This document shows, piece by piece, positions 1 to 9,005 of a stretch of 60,000 nt of DNA. Below the pieces are notes generated by a model. That model had not been told where the DNA came from and made no database searches. It worked only from the letters and a program-made list of their open reading frames with translations. A program made the translations under genes and the position numbers. How positions within the stretch are numbered: position 1 is the stretch's first letter; each line of letters begins with the position of its first letter. Source of the stretch: Polytrichum commune (taxonomy: Eukaryota > Streptophyta > Polytrichopsida > Polytrichales > Polytrichaceae); the NCBI GenBank assembly GCA_950295325.1, contig OX485807.1, forward strand, positions 46,490,796-46,550,795. The letters run 5' to 3'.

Positions 1-2445
1 AACAATGGATATACTTTTGGTACATCTAAAGTTAAAATGTCATCAGCAGCCTATGCCGATGATCTAGCAGCAATCGCCAATAAATTAGAGTCACTACAAA
101 CACAACTCACCAAACTAGACAAATTCTGTGCCTGGGCTGGAATGGACCTTGGAATACCCAAATGTGCCGTGACTGGGTGCCCAAATAAATCCAAACTCCA
201 CCCCATAACTTTCAAAGCCCTAATCCAAGCCTCCAACATCAACTACAGAAACCAACCCCTACCAGTCTTAAACCAACATGAACCATACACATATTTAGGA
301 ATCAATCTTGCACCGTCACTCAAATGGAAAACACAAATAAATACCACTACAGCTAAAGTAACTAAACAATGTCAAGCCCTCATAACATGCCCAGCTACTA
401 TGAAACAAAAAATAAATATGGCAGATACAGTCATCCGGGCGGGAATAGCATATAGCTTCTATGCAGTGCCATACTCCATACCATCCATCAAAAAACTTGA
501 TAAGAAAATAATCGCACTTCATAAAATAATTTGTGGAATACCCAAATGTACATCTAACATCACTACACAACTCCCACACAACCTATTCGGAATTGAAGCA
601 TTCTCACTACAAAATGCCTATTTAAGATGCATTGGCGAACAACTACAAAATGCCCTCAATGATAAAGGTCGACTTGGGAAAATCTATGTTGGCCTACTTC
701 AATTCATACTCGCCAAATATGGTGGATCTAAAGAAATCACCCGCATCAGATACCATCATTGTGTCAGATCACCCATCACTAGAACATTGTTCATACTCAA
801 GCACAAAGCCGGAATCCACCTAAAAAGTACAATAAATAACTTCTTCTTAAACCCCTCCCCACTAGAAACCGCATGGATGCAAAAAACACAAATACTTCAC
901 GAACTAAGCCCCCACCTCTCACTTAAATTACTAAATAAACTACTAGTGCATAATATAACCACACTCGACCAAATTACAATGCCTAATGGTACCACCCTCA
1001 TGAACCCAGACGAATTCAAAATTTACCACTCCACCCCTTCTAAACTCCTCCAAAGCGCACTCCACATCGCTAACCAATTATTTTGCCACCCCCCTTGTAA
1101 TCACTGCCCCATGTCATGTCAACAACATCATCCGCCAAGATCTCTAAAAAACAAGTACATTATTCGACACCATAACATCCTACCTCAACCACCGAGCAAC
1201 CCCGTACACCACACCCACCGCCCCATCCCCCACCTACCCCCTCCCCCCAGCAACATGCTTAAAGACCCCCGACAATTCCCCATACAAAAAATCCTCGATC
1301 ACAAACAAAAACAATCCAACGACCATAATGGAATAAAACGGACAGTTACGTCATATTTGTGCCAATGGACCACAACAAATAATTACACATATAACAAATG
1401 GCGAACACAACGAGACCTTTATCCTTACTGTGAAACCAACATATGTAACCACAACACCGATTTACTTATCCAGTATTACAAAGAAAGGCAACACCAACAA
1501 TTCTCAAACATCATCAATGCCTACTTCTCCACAGAACAACATAGAGACACAAGGTTTGTCACACCAACCACAACAATCCCACTAGCTCAAATCTCTATTA
1601 ATGAATGTAACCCAGAAAACGACATCGAAACAAACTCGGATACCATACAAATACAATTCGATGTTGCCCACATATACGAGGACAACGGCCGGCATCTCAT
1701 TACCATCCCGAAAACCCGGCTATTGTGGCTATGGAAACAATACCAACTGGCCAAAAATACCACACACGGTCTAGAACCCTCTACTCAGGCATTCGAAACT
1801 GAAATTGTTTGGTTATACCAAAGGTATAAATACCGTATCCCAAAAAATGACACGCTCAAACGAGCCCAGTACACAATACCAACCCCAATACTAGACCTCC
1901 TAATTACAACATTCAATATTAATCATTCATATTTCTCGTCCCCAGTTACATGTCCCATACAATTCAGCCAATTCTATTCACCATTCTCGCGAGACGTAAT
2001 ATTTGGATCCCTAGGTAAAGCGTTTGACCACAAATGGCAAGGACTCGGATACGCACACCCCCATAACACAACAGACTTACAACAAGCTATTCATTGGGCC
2101 CGAATGGCGGCCCAAAACGATCCACATACAATCACTATACTTATTTCCCCCGACACTGATTGGTACCAAAACTCCAACCCGCACATAGGCCCATTTCCAG
2201 ACACACATGTCATTGCCCATTTTGCCGCTGATACGCTCACCTATGAGGAACCCACAATACCCCCCGAGCTCAATATCCCCAGGAAAGAGCCATCTACCAT
2301 ACAAATATTCTGCATCCATCACCAAAGCAATACCATTGGCACCCTTGAACAAATGAAACTAATACAAGAAATATCAAACAACCTCCACATACCTCAGAGC
2401 CACACACAAATTGCACCACCCACCCCCCCCAAACACCACCGTTAA
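1..2445 (+). CDS. Reverse transcriptase part of the non-LTR retrotransposon (5' partial)
   Basis: The frame is open from base 3 or earlier to the stop at 2445; the first in-frame ATG at 37 is internal, so the true start is upstream of the window. The fragment begins just before the YADD active-site box (about 55-66) and continues with the RT thumb, including a YLGINL motif. Around residue 355 from the ATG at 37 there is a Cys/His-rich stretch (CNHCPMSC then HH). Residues about 620-720 form a compact block with FGSLG, GYAHPH and a hydrophobic strand ending PDTDWY; its spacing recalls N6-adenine methyltransferase folds, but the NPPF-type motif is not canonical, so this is only a guess. The same block is recognisable in the decayed copy at 13.7-13.9 kb, so it belongs to the family. 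The frame is lost in a run of eight Cs at 2423-2430. Confidence 0.8.
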   Translation, partial: NNGYTFGTSKVKMSSAAYADDLAAIANKLESLQTQLTKLDKFCAWAGMDLGIPKCAVTGCPNKSKLHPITFKALIQASNINYRNQPLPVLNQHEPYTYLGINLAPSLKWKTQINTTTAKVTKQCQALITCPATMKQKINMADTVIRAGIAYSFYAVPYSIPSIKKLDKKIIALHKIICGIPKCTSNITTQLPHNLFGIEAFSLQNAYLRCIGEQLQNALNDKGRLGKIYVGLLQFILAKYGGSKEITRIRYHHCVRSPITRTLFILKHKAGIHLKSTINNFFLNPSPLETAWMQKTQILHELSPHLSLKLLNKLLVHNITTLDQITMPNGTTLMNPDEFKIYHSTPSKLLQSALHIANQLFCHPPCNHCPMSCQQHHPPRSLKNKYIIRHHNILPQPPSNPVHHTHRPIPHLPPPPSNMLKDPRQFPIQKILDHKQKQSNDHNGIKRTVTSYLCQWTTTNNYTYNKWRTQRDLYPYCETNICNHNTDLLIQYYKERQHQQFSNIINAYFSTEQHRDTRFVTPTTTIPLAQISINECNPENDIETNSDTIQIQFDVAHIYEDNGRHLITIPKTRLLWLWKQYQLAKNTTHGLEPSTQAFETEIVWLYQRYKYRIPKNDTLKRAQYTIPTPILDLLITTFNINHSYFSSPVTCPIQFSQFYSPFSRDVIFGSLGKAFDHKWQGLGYAHPHNTTDLQQAIHWARMAAQNDPHTITILISPDTDWYQNSNPHIGPFPDTHVIAHFAADTLTYEEPTIPPELNIPRKEPSTIQIFCIHHQSNTIGTLEQMKLIQEISNNLHIPQSHTQIAPPTPPKHHR

Positions 2446-2665
2446 CCCTAGTAAAAAATGGGCTAAATCAAACTACCCAAATCCATACATACACAATAAT
2501 ATCCCTATCCCACAACTTCCAGACTACCAAACAAATTTACCCCTAAAATTCCACCCACAATTTAGTTATTACACGGATGGTTCATTCATAAAACCCTTAG
2601 AAATTGCCCCTGGGTATGGAGAAGAGAAAGAGCTGGTTACGGCATCTACAGCCCCAAAGGCCTAA
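2411..2665 (+). pseudogene. RNase H N-terminal part, in a second frame
   Basis: This short frame overlaps the end of the RT frame and carries the first RNase H catalytic aspartate in a YYTDGS motif (about 2566-2583). It then ends at an early stop. The rest of the RNase H domain continues in a third frame from about 2617. The piece is not a gene on its own; it is the middle segment of the broken retrotransposon polyprotein. The first frame change sits in a C homopolymer, a place where either real decay or read error is likely. Confidence 0.75.
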
Positions 2666-4026
2666 ACATTGCCAAAAGACTCCACGGGCATCAAAATATA
2701 CTACGTGCTGAAATGATGGCCATACACAAAACATTAAGAATCGTCAACACACAATTCCCTAATGAACCCGCCTTTATATTCACAGATAGTCTAAATGTCT
2801 TATACTTACTCAACACACAAATTAAACACCCCACTCTCCATAATAGCCACCCAGACCAAACCACACTTAACTCCATGGTAAAAATCCTTCAAAACCGCAC
2901 ACAACCAATCACACTATACAAAGTTAGAGCACACGTCAACATTGACGGTAATGAAAAAGCCGATAAACTAGCAAAAATGGGATTAGAATTAGAACACAGA
3001 AACGCCCGTCACCCATACGAACATGCCCACGCAACCCCGTATTACTACCAAAAAGATATCTGGGCCTCGATGGATGAAGTCCCAGACAAAGGCCCAGTCA
3101 GATTCTTAGAAAAACAAATTAAAAAATACGATCGGGAGACCAATATCGCAATCATGGCCACACAAACCCCCAACACGTGCAAATGGACAGAAAATGTAGA
3201 CATAAACAAAGAAATGTCAAACGACTTCTGGACAAATCCCTTAATCACAGACAAACAAAAATCATGCCTTATCAAATTCCGCACAGGCACCTACATGGGT
3301 AATGCAAGGAAGCAAATGTTCTTCGGCAATCAAAGATACCCCTCTATTACATGTCCCATATGCAACTCAAACGACCCAGACACGTGGCTACATGTACTAC
3401 TTAAATGTAAGCAACAACATATACATGCACTCAGAGTTAGAAGACATAATAAAGCAGTAGCAGAAATTCGTAAACTTCTAATTTCGTCCGAAAAATCTAG
3501 ATGTTTTATTCTCATGAATGCCGGTACCTTCAATAATAATCCCCAAGAAAATACTGTCCCTAATTGGCTCCTCCCATGCACATGTAACACACAAAGATGC
3601 CACTGCAACGCAAGATTTCGACCTGATATACTCTGCGTTAAAGGTCTACCATATCAAAATGTCCCACCCACTGATACTGACCCTAACCTCACTATACAAT
3701 TTATTGAATTCACATATTGCAACGATAGATTCTCCCGAGAGGCAATAGAGGCAAAAACTAACAAATACAAACCGCTACTTGATAGTCTTGTTTCTAGAGG
3801 TTGGAAAACTGAACCACTTATTGTCATTACCGCTGGGGCCAGAGCTACCACCCACACCCCCTCTATGAAAATACTCGAAGACAAACTCAAAATACCCACG
3901 AATCTCATTAAAAATACATTTAAAGATATCAACTCCATTGCAATACACTATGCCATGTCTATCCTCCTACATAAAAGGAGAATAGAAAATCACCAACCGC
4001 TTCCCCAAAATCTAGACCCTCCATAA
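2617..4026 (+). CDS. RNase H C-terminal part, Cys/His knuckle and restriction-like endonuclease of the retrotransposon
   Basis: The frame is open from about 2617 (first ATG 2713) to the stop at 4026. It opens with the remaining RNase H motifs: the glutamate in RAEMMA, the second aspartate in IFTDSLNVLY, and the C-terminal HVNIDGNEKADKLA helix. A Cys/His knuckle follows (CPICNSNDPDTWLHVLLKC, about 3352-3408), as in R2-type elements. Next come paired cysteines (LPCTC and CHC) directly before RFRPDILC, then IQFIEFT and a lysine-containing helix (EAKTNKYKPLLDSL), which fits a PD-(D/E)xK nuclease core used to nick target DNA. The family assignment rests on this order of motifs; the exact clade is not decided. 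Confidence 0.8.
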   Translation, partial: WRRERAGYGIYSPKGLNIAKRLHGHQNILRAEMMAIHKTLRIVNTQFPNEPAFIFTDSLNVLYLLNTQIKHPTLHNSHPDQTTLNSMVKILQNRTQPITLYKVRAHVNIDGNEKADKLAKMGLELEHRNARHPYEHAHATPYYYQKDIWASMDEVPDKGPVRFLEKQIKKYDRETNIAIMATQTPNTCKWTENVDINKEMSNDFWTNPLITDKQKSCLIKFRTGTYMGNARKQMFFGNQRYPSITCPICNSNDPDTWLHVLLKCKQQHIHALRVRRHNKAVAEIRKLLISSEKSRCFILMNAGTFNNNPQENTVPNWLLPCTCNTQRCHCNARFRPDILCVKGLPYQNVPPTDTDPNLTIQFIEFTYCNDRFSREAIEAKTNKYKPLLDSLVSRGWKTEPLIVITAGARATTHTPSMKILEDKLKIPTNLIKNTFKDINSIAIHYAMSILLHKRRIENHQPLPQNLDPP

Positions 4027-4629
4027 CTCAAACTACCAAAACATTTAATCTCTACCTAGCAGCTCAAGATAAGGGATTGGTGTCGGTTGGCTGGTACTAA
4101 TTTCCTGCCTTTTTATCACTTGCAACATCAAATCATGATCTACATATATGACAGTCAAACGGGGATCGAACGGGGGCCGTCTTATCTCAACATCCTCCCA
4201 CAACCAACCGAGGACTCATGACTTGATGAACACCCGTGCAACTAATTCCCTAATTATACAAACCCCGTGGGCCAAAATGGACACGGTTATTATTTACTGG
4301 CTACTATAGTGTCCATCCTCGAAAGGGGAGAGTAGTTTTGTCCCAGCTTCCCCATGTCCTGTGGGCATCGGATTGTTGGCATTACGAACGGACACTCTAT
4401 TCACGCCGGTCCCTAAACGGGACCGGAGTTACTATCTATCTATCTCACATGGGCATTAGCCACCTTAAGTAAAGTGGCGGCCGCCGGTAGGAGGCCGTGC
4501 ACACAAGTCCAAGATATCTCAACTTATGAGCAAACAATTAGTTAAGGGCCTCGGTCTTGGTGTAGGAGACTGAGGCCAAGCTAGAATATTCCCACCGAGG
4601 TAGCTAGTCCACGGTGTAACCAGGTGTCG

Positions 4630-4652
4630 ACACTTGGACCTAGTCCAAGTGT
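4630..4652. repeat. Perfect hairpin, 10-bp arms with 3-base loop
   Basis: Arms acacttggac and gtccaagtgt flank the loop cta. It lies immediately upstream of a TATA-like motif at 4665-4673. Confidence 0.8.
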
Positions 4653-4664
4653 TGAGCCAGATTG

Positions 4665-4673
4665 TATATAAGG
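4665..4673 (+). promoter_or_regulatory. TATA-like motif
   Basis: The motif tatataagg follows a perfect hairpin by 12 bases. No gene start is recognised downstream, so any promoter here would belong to a relic element. Seen as a motif only. Confidence 0.3.
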
Positions 4674-4865
4674 GCAGTTCCCCCCTTGATCAAGATAGTT
4701 AAAGAATTTGAGCTAGCACCGTTACTCTGTTTCATTATGCACCTGGTTTTCTCACTCTTAACAATCATGTCTACCAAAATAAATGTTATATACACAACAT
4801 CTCCGGTAAGGCAAATCCGGGTTATGGAAAGCTGTTAGTTTAAAAGCACATCATGAACAATAATC

Positions 4866-5324
4866 ATGCCCCAATCACAACAATGTTTTTGTCCGATTAC
4901 AAGCGTGAAATTGTTGGGGATCTTGTTGAGAAATAGATGTTACCCCATCATTTTTCACACTATTAGAGTTACAAACAAAATTGAGTGCAATAAACACAAA
5001 CTCAACTTCAGCTCTCATTGTCAACAAATTCAAATTAAAAAAACAAAGTGATCAAGTGATCAAAGCAAGAGTTCAAGTAATCAATTGTATAAATGTGAAA
5101 CCAAAAGTGAAAAGGGCTTAGGGTTTCTAAAATATGAAATGTTGAAATGGTTAGGGTTACAGTACTTGTTTTTTGTTTGTCGTCACTTTTCCAACATCGA
5201 CATCTTTGTGTGCATTGCGTAATTGAAAACATTGTGAAATTTCTTGTACATTGTATAGCCTTGGTTCAATAATATGTGAAGTGCAATTTGTGAAACCGTT
5301 TGTAGCCGTGTGTCTCCGTTGTTT
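4866..5324. other. Non-coding flank of the Tc1-like relic
   Basis: AT-rich sequence without a supported gene. It contains two TTAGGGTT-like strings near 5117 and 5152 that are isolated and not a telomere array. The part after about 5158 is probably the 5' untranslated region of the Tc1-like element. Confidence 0.4.
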
Positions 5325-6206
5325 CAAGAACAGAAGCACCAAGCTTTGGTGAAACTTAGAAGCAATGATTCTACTCGCAAACTTGTTGCTTTAGCGAGCA
5401 TGAGCCAATCTTATGTAGCGCATCTAAGGAAGGATGTAGGGGACAAGATTGAGAAACAAATATGAGGGCGTCCAAAGCTTCTTACATACCAAGGGAAATG
5501 GCGTTGTGTCACTCTTGTTATTGAAGGTCAATTTGAACAAAACAACTTTGATCTGAAACAAACAAATTGTCGTCTCTATGAGGCATGTTTTGAGAGAGGT
5601 TGGATTGGGCACACAAGTGCAGCAAAGGAATTCATTATGAGTCATAAACATGTTATCGCACGCATGCGGTTTGCTCAAAGGTATGAGACTTGGACCATTG
5701 ATAATTGGAAACGTGTGATTTTGAGTGACGAGACAATGATAAAATAGGTTTTACTCGTATGATAGGTCATGGTATTGGATTGAAGATGGAGAACGTGTTG
5801 GAACTCAACATGTCCATCACACTGCGAAGCATGGTGGTGGGTCAGTGATGATTTGGGGATGCAAGACGATTTTTGGGACGGGAGCACGGTATTGAAGGTA
5901 GGATGGATAGGCATCTATACAAATTTATTTTAGAATTTTTTTGTGGTCCACTATACATAATTACAATTTGGATCCAAGTAGGTTGGTCTTTTAACATGAT
6001 GATGATCCCAAGCACATGAGCAAGATCATGCAAGAATGATTGGCATCACAACCATTTCAACTCCTTCAATGCATGCACAATCTCCGGATTTGAATCACAT
6101 TAAACACTTATGGGCATTTCTCGAACAACGTCTGAACGAATTTACGGCACCTCCAAGAGGTATCCAAGGGGTTACTACAGTAGACCAATTACTAAAGATT
6201 TTGTAG
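5325..6206 (+). pseudogene. Tc1-like (Tc1/mariner superfamily) transposase, decayed
   Basis: Joining the visible frames gives the order expected of a Tc1-type transposase. An N-terminal helix-turn-helix region (LVALASMSQSYVAHLRKD) comes first, then GRPKLLT, HKHVIARMRFAQRYETW, WKRVILSDET with the first catalytic aspartate, KHGGGSVMIWGC, a DDPKH segment for the second aspartate and QSPDLNHIKHLWAFLEQRL. The third catalytic glutamate of the usual IEHLW is a lysine here. Stops occur after residue-equivalents of the GRPK linker, the SDET box and the DPKH box, and at least two frame changes are present, so the gene is dead. A TACAGTACTTG string at about 5158 could be a left terminal end with TA target site, but no matching right end was found. 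Confidence 0.85.
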
Positions 6207-6356
6207 GCAACTTAAACAAGAACCGAGTAATTGTGCATAGTTTCTTATTTGGTTTTGTGATAGACTTTCTTACTATTTATGTAATCTAAAATTTTGCATA
6301 CATGTGCACAAGTTTGTGCAGTATCATATCCAATTTTCAAATCTAGAAAAGAAAGA

Positions 6357-6412
6357 AAATAATAATAATAATAAGACTAAGAAAAAGACTAAGAAAAAGA
6401 AAAAGAAAAAGA
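6357..6412. repeat. Low-complexity AAT then GAAAAA/AAGACT repeats
   Basis: A short (aat)n run passes into a purine-rich run of aagact and aaaaag words. Simple sequence, just downstream of the Tc1-like relic. Confidence 0.8.
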
Positions 6413-8144
6413 CTATAAATTGTTCGTGGTTGTGTGTTGAAGACGAGTTTATGTAAAAAGTACTTAGTATTGTTTGTCAACGTACATCCGGAGATGGCAA
6501 CAAACGATGCCATAAGTGGATGGTGTGATCAACCCCTCAAGTTGAGTACTATCCATTTTGTAAGGGAGGCCCAACATAATAAAAAGCATGGTGCCTGCAA
6601 AATTCCCGATCCACGGCAATCGAGTAATGTTATCAAAGATATCTCCCAATTATAGTGTCTTTTAGTAACATGTTTTATTCACAACCTTTAAACCTATTGT
6701 CGTAATTATCATTATTATTTGTAAATCTTTCACATCCATATAGGCTAATCTTCTTGGAATATTTACACATGTTTTTATTGTGAAGACTTTTTGCTCACTG
6801 TACGGCATGTGTTGTATATTGAACACATGTTATTGTTAACATTCTCACAAATTTGTCATCACTTGGAAACCTCAAAGTGTTTTCAAATAATGTTTATAAT
6901 TTAATCACAATACCAATACAAAAAATACCAATCCATTGTAATGATATGGTGGTGGAGGAGAAGGCGAGAGGTTATTCAAAGGCAAAGTTCAATATGTTTT
7001 CCACTAGTAGCATACCATGACTTTATTAACTCCTAGTTGATTCTAACATGGACCCAATATTTGCCAACAAAAAAATTTAACATAATTTTGTTATGCACCT
7101 ATTTATTATCCTTTACATTACATCTACACCCAGTTGTCATCTTTTAGATAGCGATGTTGTTGAGTATTGTTTCTTACAATTATGCAAGACATGGTTCCCC
7201 CTCTCTCTCTCTCTCCAGTTGTGCACTGTAACACTATAAAATAGTTGGTGGAGGCCATATCGTAATGGAAGTAGTACTTGTTCACATGCCAAGTGTCGTG
7301 CTTATGGTTATGGTGACTCATGTCCATCAAGGTATCATCGAGGGAAAGGGTGATCAAAGCTCACGTACCATGGGGCATCACTTGGGTTGAAAGGTTTGTG
7401 GATAGGACAAGTAGAAGATTGTTGTGAAGGGGGTGGATTATGAGTGTGTGACACACGATGCAAATCACGAGATGCATGTTATCCAACCAACCTATGCATG
7501 TTCACAAGGTACTTGGGCCTCAAATTAGCTAAAGAATATGATTTTCTCATCTTACATGGTCTATAATTTTGACACAATTCGATATGTGTCAAAATGTCAC
7601 ATCACTTGTGACATATTTTTACTAACTGATGTAGAAAATAATTGTCATTAATGAATACAAAAGTTTGTATTGTGACACAAATTATATATTCACTTAAATA
7701 ACACATTACCATGTACTTTAGAATTGGTTGGACTAGCAATATCAATAATACTAATGATTGGTGGGTTGACATCTTTATGGTATTCATGTGACACGGTGAC
7801 ATATGTCAATGGACATGTATTTGCATGTTCACAAATTGATTTTAGTAATTGATAAATGAATTTCAAAGTTACAAGAATCTCAATTCAAAACTCAATATCA
7901 ATAAAATTGTAGAATAGGTGGGGAACATTGGGACCATAGGCTAAACTCTCAAGTAAATTTGGGAAAAGCTCAAGAAATTAGTGTATGAATTATTGACCTT
8001 TTTATCATAAAGGAAAAAAAATCGATGTTCTAGCATCACCATGAATATGAGCCTGTACACCTTATGTGAACATGTTTGACATTGGTTTAGTATATGGTTC
8101 AGTGCCTTCCTTTCGAAAGGTGGGCTCCTTTCTAGCTAAGATGG
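6413..8144. other. Gene-free AT-rich interval
   Basis: No protein, RNA or terminal repeat could be supported on either strand. A short (ct)n run lies at 7199-7216. Open frames here are short and show no recognisable motif. Confidence 0.4.
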
Positions 8145-8790
8145 GCTAATGTGGACACATCTAGCTACGTGGAATCATCTAGTCGTTGGATTCGAGCATT
8201 AGAAGCTTGAGCATGTTAGTAATTGCAAATGAAGACCACAAAATTTGAAGTTGTTGAAATCGGAGTTGAGGAAGTTGCTAATCTAGGCTTCATAATCAAG
8301 GCTTCTCTGCTTTCCAATCTTGTGTTTTAGGGGAGAACTATTTTTTCATTCAATATTGTGTAAGTGGATGACATCATTAACAAATTCTACATGGGTTATT
8401 TGCCAATGAAAACCAAGTTTAATGCCAATATTGGTTGTGTTATGTCTCTAAATTGGTCAAGGGTAAAATAAGATGTTGCCAAATTGGTTTTATTATTATA
8501 AAATACCCATAATACAAGTTGGTCGGCACCTCACAAACACATGTCGCTTCCTAATTTGTTCACCGTGCTTGCAAAAATCAAGAGTGATATAGTTCAATGG
8601 ATAGCACTCCTACTTATGAAAGATGGTAGGTGTAGTTTGATGTTTGAGAAGGTGACTATGAACCCCCACAATGATCTACCACTATGCGGGATCACTTTTA
8701 GTAGGATTTTAGCCTTCAAAGTCAGAATTGATAGGAAATTAGAAAAAGAAATAGATTATTTAGCATTTAGCCTCCCAAAAAGGAGGTGAA
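8145..8790 (+). repeat. Interspersed repeat family 1, copy B (about two thirds of unit)
   Basis: The stretch from ggctaatgtggacac onward matches the reverse complement of 33.75-34.42 kb almost base by base over about 600 bp. It includes a tRNA-like box A (tatagttcaatggatagcac, about 8587-8606) and a degenerate box B (gtttgatgtt). The two copies also share an antisense-looking peptide reading, which reflects nucleotide similarity only. Other partial copies lie at 11.6 kb and 14.8 kb. The last 80 bases have diverged strongly from the fuller copy. Confidence 0.85.
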
Positions 8791-8879
8791 ACACCGAGGA
8801 CTTTGGGTGTTCACCTGTGAAGGGAGAGAAAAATTGGTTGATGTAAGATTCATCAAAAGAAAAACTAACTACTGGTAAA

Positions 8880-9005
8880 ATCTAGCTAAGTTAGAAAAAA
8901 ATTGCTAACTAGGAAAGTAACTAGCTTAGCGGAGAGAAATGCTAGCTAATAAAAGAAACTAGCGAAGAGGTTAAGTTAGTAGGCGCTAGCTAAACAATGA
9001 TTAGT
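8880..9005. repeat. Cluster of CTAGCTAA-like words
   Basis: Variants of ctagctaa, partly on alternating strands, recur about six times in 125 bases (for example 8881, 8942 and 8987). The function is unknown; it may be simple-sequence drift. Confidence 0.5.

Larger units (their letters stand above)
1..4026 (+). mobile_element. Non-LTR retrotransposon with RNase H and restriction-like endonuclease, 5' end outside window
   Basis: The element is read from the protein: a reverse transcriptase catalytic YADD box right at the window start, then the RT thumb, a long linker, an RNase H domain, a Cys/His knuckle and a C-terminal PD-(D/E)xK-type endonuclease. Target-primed elements of the R2/Dualen/Utopia side of the non-LTR tree carry such a C-terminal endonuclease; an added RNase H between RT and endonuclease is less common. 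The coding strand is strikingly A/C-rich, unlike its surroundings. Two one-base frame changes (near 2423-2430 and 2600-2617) split the reading frame in three, so this copy is probably inactive unless the frame changes are sequencing slips in homopolymers. A decayed relative lies at 11.8-14.6 kb on the other strand. Confidence 0.85.
4027..4865 (+). other. Non-coding 3' flank of the retrotransposon with hairpin and TATA-like motif
   Basis: No credible reading frame is seen. The stretch is more GC-rich than the DNA after it and probably includes the element's 3' untranslated region, though no poly(A) tail marks its end. It holds a short TCTA run near 4433-4445, a perfect 10-bp inverted repeat with a 3-base loop at 4630-4652, and a TATA-like motif 13 bases further on. 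The last part could belong to a separate promoter or LTR relic. Confidence 0.4.

Noticed and set aside
5115-5160. ttagggttt strings considered as telomere-like repeat
   Set aside because: Only two isolated occurrences with no tandem order.
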